From Polystyrenella longa (GTDB taxonomy: Bacteria > Planctomycetota > Planctomycetia > Planctomycetales > Planctomycetaceae), in NCBI RefSeq assembly GCF_007750395.1, contig NZ_CP036281.1, positions 533,211-597,210 of the forward strand: a stretch of 64,000 nt of DNA, in the 5' to 3' direction. Positions 38,055 through 48,206 of the stretch are shown piece by piece (the first letter of the stretch is position 1; each line of letters opens with the position of its first letter). The position numbers were made by a program, and so were the translations under genes. A model generated the notes under the pieces. The model did not search any database and was not told the origin of the DNA. It saw only the letters and a program-made list of their open reading frames with translations.

Positions 38055-39110
38055 ATGTCGAATTCCATTCAATCATTATTAGCGACGGGTACTAAATTAT
38101 GGGTCGACAGCGTCGATCCGGGTGATGTGAAGGAAACGTTGGCGCTTGGAGGAACGGGCGCGACTTCTAATCCAATCTTGATTTCCGGACTGATCAACAC
38201 CGGACAGTACGACGATGAATTGACCAAGTTGATGGGCGAAAGCGATGATGACGCCGAAGTCGCCTGGAAATTGACCGACCACATCATTAAAGGGGCTCAG
38301 GAAAAGTTCCGCCCGATCTTCGAGCAAACCAAAGGCGATGATGGTTACGTTAGCTTCGAACTCGATCCACTATTAGAGGCGGGTGACTGCCCGCTCTCGA
38401 CCGAAGAACGAACGGCTAAATACATTGAGCTGGGAAAAAAATGGTCGGCCGGTCACCAGAACCGCATGATCAAAGTCCCTGCTACTCCCGCAGGGTTGGG
38501 CGCTCTGGAAGAACTTGCGGCCTTGGGCCTGACGTTGAACGTGACGTTGATTTTCACTCCCCGACAATACGAGGCCGCCCGGGACGCAATCTGGAAGGGA
38601 GCCCAGAAACGGGAATCGCTCGACAACTTCAAGTCTGTATATTCTGTCTTCGTCAGCCGAGTAGATGTTTACACCCAGAAACATCTTCCCGATCTTGCCG
38701 AGAATCTGCAGGGACATGTGGCGATGGCGAATGCTCAATTGATCTGGGATGAAAACAGAAAGTTCTGGGCCGACAAAGGGCTCAAGCTGAGTCAGGAAAT
38801 GATCTTCGCCAGTACGGGTGTTAAAGACCCTAACGATCCAGCGGACAAATTCAACTCGGGCCTGGCTGGAGGAGACATCCAAACGGTTCCTCCCGAATCG
38901 ATTCAGGATATTAAAGAGATGGAAGGCAAAGTCTTTAAGCCTCTGTTACACGAACTTCCTGAACAATCTTTCGTCGATCAACTCTATGCCGATGTCGATT
39001 ACCAGAAAATGGAAGACGTGTTGATGGAAGAGGGGCTCAAGAAATTTGCCGATCCCCAGAAAGCTTTGCTGGCGAAAATTGCCGAAAAACGAGCCGCTTT
39101 AACCTCTTAG
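38055..39110 (+). CDS. tal: Transaldolase
   Basis: Transfers a dihydroxyacetone unit between sugar phosphates in the non-oxidative pentose phosphate pathway. From ATG 38055 (AAAGGA 8 bases upstream) it has 351 residues. The opening [13 protein letters not shown] with TSNPILI and the Schiff-base lysine in [17 protein letters not shown] near 140, followed by [14 protein letters not shown], fit the family. An ATG at 38028 would add nine residues without its own site. Confidence 0.92.
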   Translation: MSNSIQSLLATGTKLWVDSVDPGDVKETLALGGTGATSNPILISGLINTGQYDDELTKLMGESDDDAEVAWKLTDHIIKGAQEKFRPIFEQTKGDDGYVSFELDPLLEAGDCPLSTEERTAKYIELGKKWSAGHQNRMIKVPATPAGLGALEELAALGLTLNVTLIFTPRQYEAARDAIWKGAQKRESLDNFKSVYSVFVSRVDVYTQKHLPDLAENLQGHVAMANAQLIWDENRKFWADKGLKLSQEMIFASTGVKDPNDPADKFNSGLAGGDIQTVPPESIQDIKEMEGKVFKPLLHELPEQSFVDQLYADVDYQKMEDVLMEEGLKKFADPQKALLAKIAEKRAALTS

Positions 39111-39233
39111 TCCGGCCACCTCTTTTCAATTGATCCGGCTGGCATGCCCGTCTCGGGAATTGATTCGCCAGTGGGAAGATGGTATTTATTTAGGGACATT
39201 AAATAATCTTCAGCGCTCCGAGGAGTCCGTTTG

Positions 39234-40343
39234 ATGAGTCGAATCAGGAATACTGTTTCTTTAATGCTGGCGTCGTCAGGTCTGGCACTGGTCTGTCTGT
39301 TTGCCGGTTGTGGTGAGGGTGAGAACGGGGGAGAAGTGACTCCCGCGACTCGCAGGATCATTTTGCTGACCAATGGAAATTCCCCTTACTGGGATGCCTT
39401 CGCTACCGGAGCGAAACAAGCCGAAGAAAAACTCGACGTCGGTAAGGGGGGACTGCAGGTTGTCATCGACCGGGGCAACTTTTCTCCGCAAACGCAGATC
39501 GACAAACTACGGCAGTATCAGGGTGCGACCGACATCGTCGGTGTGGCCATCTGTGTTTCGGATCCGAAAAACCAGGCGCTCGTGAATCAACTCGTCTCTT
39601 TGAGTGAATCAGGCGTGAAGCTGATCACGGTGGATTCCGACATTGATCGCGAAAACGAAAAAGCTCGTACAGCGCGTTTTGGATATCTGGGAACAGACAA
39701 CTTCGAAGCGGGCCAGGAGCTGGGTAAAGCGGCGAAAGCCTTACGACCGGACGGAGCCAAGTTCGCCACGTTCGTGGGAGTGAAGTCGGCTTCCAATGCC
39801 CAGGAACGAATCGGCGGATTCCAGGATGGAGCAGGCGAAAATTTCGTACAGCTTGAAAGCATGGGCGATCAGGGTCAGGCGGATACGGCAAAGAAAAATG
39901 TTCGCGATTCACTCGATCGTCATGATGACCTGAACACTCTAGTGGGGATCTGGTCGTACAACACCCCCGCGATTGTCGATATCGTCAGCGACTTGGGTAT
40001 CCGGGAGAAAACAACCGTCGTCGGATTCGATGCGGATCCACCTTCCATTGCGGCAATGGAAAAGGGGAACCTGGATGCAATGCTGGTTCAGGACCCTTAC
40101 CAGATGGGGTTTGAAGGTGTCCGTCTGCTGACGGCATTGATCAATGACAATCAGGCCGACATTAAAGAAATTTTCCCCAACTACGGCAAACCTGACGGAG
40201 ACATCCACGAGACAGGTCTGAAAGTTGTCGTCCCCAGTGAAGAGTCTCCCATCAAAGCGGATCTCTTCTCGGAAGGCACCACCTTCCTGACCTTGGAGCA
40301 ATTCAAAGAATGGTTGGCGGAATACAATCTGACCGGTTCCTGA
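39234..40343 (+). CDS. Sugar ABC transporter substrate-binding lipoprotein
   Basis: Periplasmic-binding protein of the RbsB/sugar cluster-B type (Peripla_BP_4), 369 residues. A lipobox LFAGC puts the lipidated cysteine at residue 26. The mature domain starts RRIILLTNGNSPYWDAFATGAKQA, and ITVDSDIDRENEKAR and GFDADPPSIAAMEKG are typical ligand-binding segments. AGGAG lies 8 bases before ATG 39234. It heads a three-gene transporter with permease and ATPase. The sugar (ribose, galactose, xylose or other) cannot be read from the sequence. Confidence 0.9.
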   Translation: MSRIRNTVSLMLASSGLALVCLFAGCGEGENGGEVTPATRRIILLTNGNSPYWDAFATGAKQAEEKLDVGKGGLQVVIDRGNFSPQTQIDKLRQYQGATDIVGVAICVSDPKNQALVNQLVSLSESGVKLITVDSDIDRENEKARTARFGYLGTDNFEAGQELGKAAKALRPDGAKFATFVGVKSASNAQERIGGFQDGAGENFVQLESMGDQGQADTAKKNVRDSLDRHDDLNTLVGIWSYNTPAIVDIVSDLGIREKTTVVGFDADPPSIAAMEKGNLDAMLVQDPYQMGFEGVRLLTALINDNQADIKEIFPNYGKPDGDIHETGLKVVVPSEESPIKADLFSEGTTFLTLEQFKEWLAEYNLTGS

Positions 40344-40431
40344 GTAAGTAGCGACTGCTGAGTCTGAATCCTCCAGTCCGTTTGTTGAATCCACTTCTTT
40401 ATTCCTATCGTCATTTGTTGGTGAACCCGGC

Positions 40432-41679
40432 ATGTCTTCCTCTCCTTCTGCACCTACTCCCAAACTGGCTTCGGGGAAGTCATGGAGATCGAGACTGCCG
40501 GTTGAAGTCGGACTATTGTTCGCCATAGCGGTCGTTGTCCTGTTCACGGGGATCGTCGATGATTCTTACCGCTTGAAGACGGCCTACAACGCTAAAGAGA
40601 TTCTGTTGCAGACATCGCTGCTGGGAATCTTTGCTTTAGGCGCGGCGATCGTGATTATCTCGGGAGGCATTGATCTCTCCAGTGGATCGGTGATAGCTTT
40701 CAGCGGGATGATCTGTAGCGCGATCATGTTGTCGCTCTCGCCGCTCGATGAATCGGGAAATCCTGATACAAATAATCTGGGTGCCGGGATCATTGCGCTC
40801 GCGATTCTAGGAACGATCTTTGTCGGGCTCATCATTGGGACATTCCATACGTGGTTGATTACGGTAATCGGTCTGCCTCCCTTCGTGGCAACGCTGGCAT
40901 CGCTAGTCGGGTTGCGTAGCCTCGGACGGGTCTTGATTCAGGACATTACGGGCAATATTGGCACTGTCGGACCCAGTACGAAAATCTACATCTTTGATCC
41001 CCTCTTTAATGACTTGGGACGCGTCTGGTGGATACCGTTATTAGTCTTCATTGTGCTTTCCATTTTGCTCTGGCTACTGATGAGCAAAACGTTAGTCGGT
41101 CGGCATCTGTACGCGATGGGCGGTAATGAAGAAGCGGCACGCCTCAGTGGGATTCACACCGACCGACAAAAGTGGCTCGCGTATTGCCTTGGTTCAGTGA
41201 CGGCCTCCATCGCCGGCATTCTGTATTGCAGTTACGTAGGGGAAGCCAATCCTGAATCTGCCGGAATGGGGTACGAACTCAACGCGATTGCAGCCGCTGT
41301 GATTGGAGGCTGCAGTCTGACGGGCGGAATTGGCACGATCACCGGCACAATGCTGGGCGCGCTTTTCCTGCGAGTGGTGATCGACTCAGTGGCCAAAACA
41401 GTGAAAGGCAGCCCGGACGAATTCGAAGGCATGATCGTTGGCTTGCTTGTGGTTCTGGCTGTCGCTTTTAACGAACTGCGCACCGGAGCCCTGCGTCAGA
41501 AGAAGTTCTTCCCGGGGAAACTGGGGATCGTCAGTCTGTTTATCCTCAGCGGGTTAATCGGAATTATGGGTGGAGTGCTGTCGACATCTCATCCATTGTG
41601 GTGGGGCTTGGGTTCAGGATTCGCCGCTCTGCTGTTGTTGGGACTCAAGGCATTGCTGGAACGGTCCGCGTCTCGTTAA
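40432..41679 (+). CDS. Sugar ABC transporter permease (RbsC/MglC family)
   Basis: 415-residue membrane protein with about ten helices. Family segments are GAAIVIISGGIDLSSGSVIAFSGM near 76, TWLITVIGLPPFVATLASLVGLRSL near 143, YAMGGNEEAARLSGI near 227 and ELNAIAAAVIGGCSLTGGIGT near 284. Helices added after about 355 (SLFILSGLIGIMGGVL, then about 20 further hydrophobic residues) extend it beyond the usual 320-350 residues. It is followed by the ATPase gene after 25 bases. Confidence 0.92.
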   Translation: MSSSPSAPTPKLASGKSWRSRLPVEVGLLFAIAVVVLFTGIVDDSYRLKTAYNAKEILLQTSLLGIFALGAAIVIISGGIDLSSGSVIAFSGMICSAIMLSLSPLDESGNPDTNNLGAGIIALAILGTIFVGLIIGTFHTWLITVIGLPPFVATLASLVGLRSLGRVLIQDITGNIGTVGPSTKIYIFDPLFNDLGRVWWIPLLVFIVLSILLWLLMSKTLVGRHLYAMGGNEEAARLSGIHTDRQKWLAYCLGSVTASIAGILYCSYVGEANPESAGMGYELNAIAAAVIGGCSLTGGIGTITGTMLGALFLRVVIDSVAKTVKGSPDEFEGMIVGLLVVLAVAFNELRTGALRQKKFFPGKLGIVSLFILSGLIGIMGGVLSTSHPLWWGLGSGFAALLLLGLKALLERSASR

Positions 41680-41704
41680 TTCTGCGTTCAAACTGGAATA
41701 CCAT

Positions 41705-43237
41705 ATGTCGGCCACGCCTTTGATTGAGATCAGTCAGATCAGTAAAAACTTCGGGGGAGTGCAGGCGCTTCGCGAAGTCAGCTTTGCCGTGCAACCGGGC
41801 GAAATGCATGCCCTGGTAGGAGAAAATGGTGCTGGGAAAAGCACGCTGATGAAAATTCTTTCCGGTGTGCAAACCGACTATGACGGAGAACTGATCATTC
41901 ATGGCAAGACCGTTCGCTTTCTCGGAACTCGCGATGCGGAAGCGGCGGGGATCAGCATCATTCATCAGGAATTGAATCTGGTCGAAAATCTGTCGGTTGC
42001 AGCGAATGTCTTTCTGGGACGCGAAGAGACTTCGGGGCGTTTTTTTCTGGATGACCGTTCGATGGAACGGAAAGCGGCAGAGCTGTTACAGCAGTTGGAC
42101 TGCGTGATCGCCCCGCGACAGCCAGTAGGTGAATTGCGAGTTGGTGACCAACAGTTAATCGAGATTGCCAAAGCACTCTCGATTGAAACCGAATTGATCA
42201 TTATGGATGAACCCACCAGCGCGCTGACCGAGTCCGAAGTCGAGCGTCTGTTCCGGGTGATCGATCAACTCTTGAAACAGGGCAAGACGATCATCTACAT
42301 CTCGCACAAGATGGACGAGATCTTTCGCAGGTCGGATCGTATAACCGTTTTAAGAGACGGAACGCATGTGGTGACGAAGCCCTGTTCTGAATTGTCGCCG
42401 AAGGAAGTGACTCATCTGATGGTGGGCCGTGAGATTGAATCGACAGAACTCGGCGCAAATCGACAACCGGGCGAAACCTTGCTCAAAGTCGAAGGGCTTT
42501 CTCTTCCCTGGCCTGGGCATGTGCGTCAATGGCGTTTGAAAGATGTTCACCTTGAATTAAAACGTGGTGAAGTGGTTGGCATCGCCGGTTTGATGGGAGC
42601 GGGAAGAACGGAGCTACTCGAATCATTATTTGGTGCGACCGATGTTCCACCGCAAGGGCAAGTTCTGCTCGAAGGTAAGCCTGTTAACTTCCAGCATCCC
42701 GCCGACGCAATGCAAGCGGGGATTGCGCTAGTGACGGAAGACCGTAAGCGATTAGGGCTGTTCTCTGACATGAATATCCGCGAGAACATCACCTTGTGTA
42801 CGTTGCCGTCGCTATCGAAAGCAGGACTGATCTCCACCCGACAGGAACGTGACGCAGCCGATGAGTCGATTAAACAGCTGGGAGTGAAAACATCCGGACC
42901 AGAAGCACCGATTCTCAGTTTGAGTGGCGGGAATCAGCAGAAGTGCATTATCGCCCGTTGGTTGCGAACCGACCCCAAGCTGTTATTGCTCGATGATCCC
43001 ACACGAGGAGTGGATGTCGGGGCGAAAGCGGAGATTTATCAGATCATCGATGAACTTTGCCGCGCGGGGATGGGACTGTTGATCACATCGAGCGAATTGC
43101 CGGAATTGATGATCGTGTGCGATCGGATTCTTGTCCTGTGCGAAGGGCGGTTGACGGGCGAGTTCACCCGCGATCAATTCTCAGAAGGGGCGATTATGGA
43201 GGCGGCAACCGGGGCGATTGAGGCCGCGGCTGTTTAA
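41705..43237 (+). CDS. Sugar ABC transporter ATP-binding protein (RbsA/MglA family)
   Basis: 510 residues with two ATPase domains in tandem. The first has Walker A GENGAGKST, the signature LRVGDQQLI and Walker B LIIMDEPTSALT. The second has a degenerate Walker A (GLMGAGRTE), the signature LSGGNQQKC and Walker B LLLLDDPTRGVD. A degenerate second site is normal in this family. ATG 41705 gives the standard N-terminus; an earlier in-frame ATG at 41570 lies inside the permease gene and is unlikely. Last gene of the sugar transporter unit. Confidence 0.94.
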   Translation: MSATPLIEISQISKNFGGVQALREVSFAVQPGEMHALVGENGAGKSTLMKILSGVQTDYDGELIIHGKTVRFLGTRDAEAAGISIIHQELNLVENLSVAANVFLGREETSGRFFLDDRSMERKAAELLQQLDCVIAPRQPVGELRVGDQQLIEIAKALSIETELIIMDEPTSALTESEVERLFRVIDQLLKQGKTIIYISHKMDEIFRRSDRITVLRDGTHVVTKPCSELSPKEVTHLMVGREIESTELGANRQPGETLLKVEGLSLPWPGHVRQWRLKDVHLELKRGEVVGIAGLMGAGRTELLESLFGATDVPPQGQVLLEGKPVNFQHPADAMQAGIALVTEDRKRLGLFSDMNIRENITLCTLPSLSKAGLISTRQERDAADESIKQLGVKTSGPEAPILSLSGGNQQKCIIARWLRTDPKLLLLDDPTRGVDVGAKAEIYQIIDELCRAGMGLLITSSELPELMIVCDRILVLCEGRLTGEFTRDQFSEGAIMEAATGAIEAAAV

Positions 43238-43368
43238 GTACAGGCTCTAAGTCTGCTTTTAGTGAGAGAAGAAGTGATTTGAGTCAATCACTACCGACGC
43301 ATCCAGTTTCTCTTTATGATGGAACGAACATAAGATCGTTCCGCAACTGTTTTGAAGAGAATGCTGCA

Positions 43369-46300
43369 ATGAAATTGACCGCTGTTGTAAGTGCCTTGCT
43401 TCTTCTATTCACCGTAAGCTCTTCTCCTGCGGCAGAACTTCCTGTTGTGCCGGAAGGATACAGCATTGAAGTTGTTGCCGAGCACCCCTTGGTGAACTAT
43501 CCCATGATGGCGGGCTTTGATGACCGCGGCCGGTTGTTCATCGCTGAAAATGCGGGCGTCAATCTTCCTGCAAAGGAACTGCTTGAAGATCCGCCGAACT
43601 TCATTCGCATGTTGGAGGACACCGACGGAGATGGGACGTTCGACAACAGCACGATCTTCGCTGACAAACTCACCTTTCCACAAGGAGCCCTGTGGCACCG
43701 CGGCGCGTTGTATGTGGCGAGCCCTCCTTACATCTGGCGTTTTGAAGATACGGATGACGACGGCGTCGCTGATGTACGGACTCCCATCGTTGGCGAGTTC
43801 GGTTTCACCGGAAACGCGGCGAGTATTCACGGCTGTTTTCTCGGTCCCGACGGACGCATCTATTGGTGTGATGGCCGGCATGGTCACGAATTTACGAATG
43901 ATGCAGGCGACATCACCAGCAAGGGCTTGGCTGCACGCATTTTCTCCTGCAAACCGGACGGTAGCGACGTACAGATTTTCTGTGGAGGGGGGATGGATAA
44001 CCCCGTGGAAATCGATTTTATGCCGACAGGTGAAATGCTGGGAACCGTCAACATTCTTCTTAATGGCCCACGGGTTGACTGCCTGATGCACTGGATTGAA
44101 GGGGGAAACTACCCTCATTACCAGAAGGCCTATAGTGAGATGCCCCGCACCGGGGAATTGCTCCAACCGATGACCCGCTTCGGCCATGTCGCCGTTTCAG
44201 GGATGACCCGCTATAGCTCAACCGGCCAGTACGAAGCTTTACAGAACAGTATATTCACAACGATTTTTAATCTTCATAAAGTCGTTCGTTCCGATATTAA
44301 ACGGGTCGGAGCGACGTTTGAAACAATCGAAGAAGACTTTCTGGTCTCCGACAATCCTGACTTCCACCCGACGGATATTCTAGAAGATGCGGACGGAAGT
44401 CTGTTGGTGATTGATACCGGTGGATGGTTTCGTATTGGATGCCCGAACTCACAGATTGCGAAGCCGGAATTCACCGGGGCAATTTACCGTATTCGCAAAA
44501 CGGATACAGCAGTGGTGATGGATCCTCGAGGCCTGGAACTCGATTGGGATACTCAAAATGTGAGTCAGTTGATTGAACTCCTTGGCGATTCTCGTCCCGC
44601 CGTCAGTGAACGAGCGATCGATCAGTTGGCTCTGACAGGTGATGAAGCTGTTGCGGAACTGACGACAGCGATTAATACTGCTGACTCTCCTGCCTCGCTT
44701 CCTGCTGTTTGGGCATTGAGAAGAATGGAGACAGACAAAGCGTTGACCGCGCTGCGGGAAGAACTCGATTCGAAAAATCTGGATGTACGGCGGATTGCGA
44801 TTCGATCCGTGGGCGAACTGAATGATCTGATGTCCTTAAACCTGCTATTACCCAATCTGCGTTCGGAAGACCTCTCTCTGAAACAAACCGCAGCGACTTC
44901 GATCGGGCGTATTCTCGAAAAGCATGCCGACCAAATTCCGACAGTGATTCAAGAGCGAGTCCTGAATGAGCTATTTGTGCAATTACAGAACCCGGAAATA
45001 GATCGCGTGACCGAGCATAGTTTGATATTCGCCGTGATCCGGTTCAATCGTTCAAAACCAGTCATACCGTTTCTTGCTCATGATAATCCACTCGTACGCC
45101 GAGGGGCATTAATTGTGCTCGACCAGATGGGGCAGGGGGAGCTCACTCGAGAACAGGTCGTTCCTCTATTGAACACTTCCGATCCTCAGTTGCAGAATGA
45201 AGTTCTGCACGTCATCAGTGAGCACGAAGGCTGGGCCAGTGAAACGTTGGCTTTGCTGGACGAATGGATGCAGGACTCCATGTTGACTGAGGAGCAAGTC
45301 AGTGTGCTTCGTGGTTTTCTACTGGCTCAAATCTCGGATGAGGCCGTTCAGTCTTTCATTGCACGGAACTTTGCAACGACTTCGGAACCGAATCAGTTGC
45401 TGTTATTAGATGTAATTAGCGCGAGCGCCCTCCCCGCTTTGCCCAATGAATGGGATTCGATTCTCTTGAGGTCGCTGGCCGACGAGCAATTGGAAATTAG
45501 GCTGGCGGCCGTTCGGGCTCTCAATAAATTTGACGCTCGGACCTTCGAGAAGCAATTGAAGACAATCGTTGCCGATGAGGGCGAAGCGGCGAATGTGCGA
45601 GTCGAAGCAACCCACGTACTGGCGAATCTGTTGACGACCACCAGCGATCCGTTGTTTAAATTCGTTCTGTCTCAACTGGCTGAGGATAACTTTCCCACAG
45701 AACGACTGGCCGCGGCTCGCGCGTTGGCGGCACTTCCGCTCAGTATTGATCAACAAAGCCTCCTGGTTGATCAGCTGACCTATGCAGGCCCCGTGGCGCG
45801 ACCTGTTCTTATTCGTTCCTTCGCCGATGCAGACCAGGAAGAACTCGGTCTGAAGCTGGTTAAAACGCTCGAGGAACTCAAGGAAAATCTGCCAGCCGAA
45901 CAGCTCGATTTGTTGTTTCGGAATTATCCCGAATCAGTTCAACAGTTGGTTCGCCAGAAGTTGGTTAAAACGGAAGCTGACTTTGCTGAGAACAAGGCGA
46001 TGCTTGCCGAGTTGGAACCATTGTTGTCCGGGGGCGATCCTTCGCACGGACAGACGGTCTTCTTTGGTAAGAAGGCAGCTTGCTCTGGTTGCCACGCCGT
46101 CCACGGAAAAGGTGCCCGAATTGGTCCCGACCTTTCTCAGATCGGTGCGATTCGAACCGAGAGAGATTTGCTCGAAGCGATCGTCTTGCCCAGTGCTAGT
46201 TTCGCCCGCGAGTTCAACTCGTACACGGTGATCACTGAGGATGGCAAGGTTCACTCCGGTATCATCAGCCGCGAAACTCCGGAGGCGATTTTCCTTAGAA

Positions 46301-46461
46301 AAGCGGATCTCAGCGAAGTTCGAATCCCTCAAGAAGAGATCGACGAGATGCAAGAATCCAAAATTTCCATCATGCCCAAGGATCTTCACAAGGCGATCAG
46401 CGATGAGGAACTTCGCGACTTGATTGCCTATCTGGAAGCACAAACAAAACTGGGCCAATAG
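43369..46461 (+). CDS. Secreted PVC-type beta-propeller/HEAT/cytochrome c protein
   Basis: 1,030 residues from ATG 43369 (signal peptide about 1-22, ending SPAAE). Residues about 25-385 form a beta-propeller resembling sugar/sorbosone dehydrogenases (membrane-bound dehydrogenase domain). About 400-860 are HEAT-like helical repeats, and the C-terminus is a c-type cytochrome with heme motif CSGCH (Cys905, Cys908, His909) and GPDLSQIG after it. The architecture is a hallmark of Planctomycetes and Verrucomicrobia. It is probably a periplasmic electron-transferring oxidoreductase; the substrate, perhaps a sugar, is unknown. Its calcium-like motif DTDGDGTFDN lies near 84. Confidence 0.88.
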   Translation: MKLTAVVSALLLLFTVSSSPAAELPVVPEGYSIEVVAEHPLVNYPMMAGFDDRGRLFIAENAGVNLPAKELLEDPPNFIRMLEDTDGDGTFDNSTIFADKLTFPQGALWHRGALYVASPPYIWRFEDTDDDGVADVRTPIVGEFGFTGNAASIHGCFLGPDGRIYWCDGRHGHEFTNDAGDITSKGLAARIFSCKPDGSDVQIFCGGGMDNPVEIDFMPTGEMLGTVNILLNGPRVDCLMHWIEGGNYPHYQKAYSEMPRTGELLQPMTRFGHVAVSGMTRYSSTGQYEALQNSIFTTIFNLHKVVRSDIKRVGATFETIEEDFLVSDNPDFHPTDILEDADGSLLVIDTGGWFRIGCPNSQIAKPEFTGAIYRIRKTDTAVVMDPRGLELDWDTQNVSQLIELLGDSRPAVSERAIDQLALTGDEAVAELTTAINTADSPASLPAVWALRRMETDKALTALREELDSKNLDVRRIAIRSVGELNDLMSLNLLLPNLRSEDLSLKQTAATSIGRILEKHADQIPTVIQERVLNELFVQLQNPEIDRVTEHSLIFAVIRFNRSKPVIPFLAHDNPLVRRGALIVLDQMGQGELTREQVVPLLNTSDPQLQNEVLHVISEHEGWASETLALLDEWMQDSMLTEEQVSVLRGFLLAQISDEAVQSFIARNFATTSEPNQLLLLDVISASALPALPNEWDSILLRSLADEQLEIRLAAVRALNKFDARTFEKQLKTIVADEGEAANVRVEATHVLANLLTTTSDPLFKFVLSQLAEDNFPTERLAAARALAALPLSIDQQSLLVDQLTYAGPVARPVLIRSFADADQEELGLKLVKTLEELKENLPAEQLDLLFRNYPESVQQLVRQKLVKTEADFAENKAMLAELEPLLSGGDPSHGQTVFFGKKAACSGCHAVHGKGARIGPDLSQIGAIRTERDLLEAIVLPSASFAREFNSYTVITEDGKVHSGIISRETPEAIFLRKADLSEVRIPQEEIDEMQESKISIMPKDLHKAISDEELRDLIAYLEAQTKLGQ

Positions 46462-46502
46462 CGGAGCGGTAATCTCGGGCCATCAGTTTGAGCCCAGTCG
46501 AC

Positions 46503-48206
46503 TTACTCGTTGACTTTAGCGGGCGGACTGACGGCGTTCTCGAGTTCCGCCAGAAGTTGATCGAGCCGGAACGGTTTATAGAGGACCGACTTCAATCCTC
46601 GTTGACGCGCTTTCACAATCGAATGTGAAGGGTCGTAACCGAAGCCCGTCATGAGGATCACGGCGAGATGCGGATGGATTTCGAGTAGTTTCTCGAAGCA
46701 TTCATAGCCAGTCATGTCGGGCAGACGAATATCGGCGATGACGACGTCGTAGTGAAAACTACGAACCATCAATAACGCTTCGTCACCGTGATGGGCCGTT
46801 TCGACCTCGCAACCGTATCGTCCAAGTAGCTCATGAGCGGCACCACGGACGGAGCTGTCGCTGTCGACTACCAGGACTCGTTTGCCGCGCAAGCTCGGAT
46901 GCTCTTCGCGGTAGGACATTGGATTATAGGTCGTCTGCGGAGCGATGCTCTCACCGACGCGCTGAATCATCTGTTTGATTTCTCGGGTATGTTTGAGAAT
47001 GTGTTGGAGCCGTTCGGCGACGCTCGGTTCGTGCCCGATGTAGCGTTCCAGAATCCAGGCGGCATCGTTCAGAATTCCATCAACTGGACCGACAACCTCT
47101 TTCAGAATACGCTCGGTGCTTTCTGTAACGGTTGTCACTTTTTCGGCGACGAGAAGTTCAAGCGTATTAAGAGCGATCGCTACTTCGCGGCTGAATAGTT
47201 CGAGGAACTGCAGGTCCGTTTCGTCGAAGGCCCCTTTCTGGGGGGATTCAACATTAAACGTGCCGATGATTTCATCGTGCAGAATCAGTGGAACCGTCAA
47301 CGAGCTGTGTGCTCCAGGGGCTCCTGGCAGGTAAAGTGGATCGTTCTCGGTGTCTTCGCACAGGTAGCTCTTGCCGGTGCTGGCAACAAAGCCGGTGACC
47401 CCATACCCGTCTGGTTGAGCAAACAACAGACGGCGTTCGGCATCTTCTTCCATTCCCACCGAGAGCAGTGACTCGAGCGTTTTTGTTTTTTTATCGACCA
47501 GTCTGATTTCGACTGTTTCGAATTCGAGCAGGTCTTCGGTGTAGTGCAGAATTTTGGATTTGAGCAAGTCGATCCGGTCCTGGACCGTCATCTCCAGAAC
47601 TTCCTGAGGTGACAGATCTCCCAGATCGACTCCGGCATGATAGACGGCGTCCAGTTTCTGTTTATGCAGAACTTCGGTGGAGACATCCCGAATCACGACG
47701 AGCAGAAGTTGGGGGGCCGTTTCTGTGGAACGAAGAACGGGGCAGGCCTGGACTTCGTAGTAGGTCTTTTCGCCAATACGGAGCTGACTCCGGGCGCAGA
47801 CACCTTGACCGAGGGCAGTATTGAACGGGGAGTAGTCCGGTCCCAGGATTTCTGGCGTACCGAAGACCTGGTAGAAGTTTTGGCCATCCAGCGACTCGGT
47901 ATTACTGGTCAGCTGTAAAAGACGTTCATTACTCCAGAGGATTTTGAGATCCGAGTCGAGCAGAGCGAGTCCGTCGGGAAGCTGATCCAGCAGGCCATCG
48001 ACTTCCAGGAAGGTCTTGAGTAGTGCTTCCTGGGGGCCACTGACGAGGATGGCCTGGAAATTCTCGGTCTGCAAACTCTGCACACCAGATTCGAAGTTCC
48101 GCGGGACTTCGACCTGAAATTGAAGTTCTAATGACTGTACCAGGTTCGACAAATCAGCCGAATCTTCGCCCAGTACTAGAATTTTCTCCCTTGCCGACGG
48201 TGTCAA
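46503..48206 (-). CDS. PAS-GAF-receiver signalling protein
   Basis: 567 residues. An N-terminal receiver-like stretch (about 8-70) lacks a phospho-acceptor pattern. A PAS domain (about 72-180, DGLALLDSDLKILWSNERLL), a GAF domain (about 200-345, GYGVTGFVASTGKSYLCED), a helical linker (about 350-420) and a complete C-terminal receiver (about 438-557) with Asp492 (VVIADIRLPDMTG) and Lys in YKPFR follow. The linker resembles a dimerisation helix pair but has no HExxN/P histidine box and no kinase ATPase domain. TTG start 48206 has GGAG 6 bases upstream. A partner kinase is not in the window. Confidence 0.8.
   Translation of the reverse strand: MTPSAREKILVLGEDSADLSNLVQSLELQFQVEVPRNFESGVQSLQTENFQAILVSGPQEALLKTFLEVDGLLDQLPDGLALLDSDLKILWSNERLLQLTSNTESLDGQNFYQVFGTPEILGPDYSPFNTALGQGVCARSQLRIGEKTYYEVQACPVLRSTETAPQLLLVVIRDVSTEVLHKQKLDAVYHAGVDLGDLSPQEVLEMTVQDRIDLLKSKILHYTEDLLEFETVEIRLVDKKTKTLESLLSVGMEEDAERRLLFAQPDGYGVTGFVASTGKSYLCEDTENDPLYLPGAPGAHSSLTVPLILHDEIIGTFNVESPQKGAFDETDLQFLELFSREVAIALNTLELLVAEKVTTVTESTERILKEVVGPVDGILNDAAWILERYIGHEPSVAERLQHILKHTREIKQMIQRVGESIAPQTTYNPMSYREEHPSLRGKRVLVVDSDSSVRGAAHELLGRYGCEVETAHHGDEALLMVRSFHYDVVIADIRLPDMTGYECFEKLLEIHPHLAVILMTGFGYDPSHSIVKARQRGLKSVLYKPFRLDQLLAELENAVSPPAKVNE

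Noticed and set aside
41570-41704. An upstream start for the sugar ABC ATPase
   Set aside because: The extra 45 residues lie inside the permease gene and are Cys/Trp-rich, unlike the family.
43405-44187. A 260-codon open frame opposite the PVC-type cytochrome gene
   Set aside because: It falls in the antisense of a clearly coding propeller domain. No ribosome-binding site and no protein-like pattern.
46462-46502. A GGGC/GCCC hairpin between convergent genes as a terminator
   Set aside because: The stem is only about four bases and there is no T-run on either strand.
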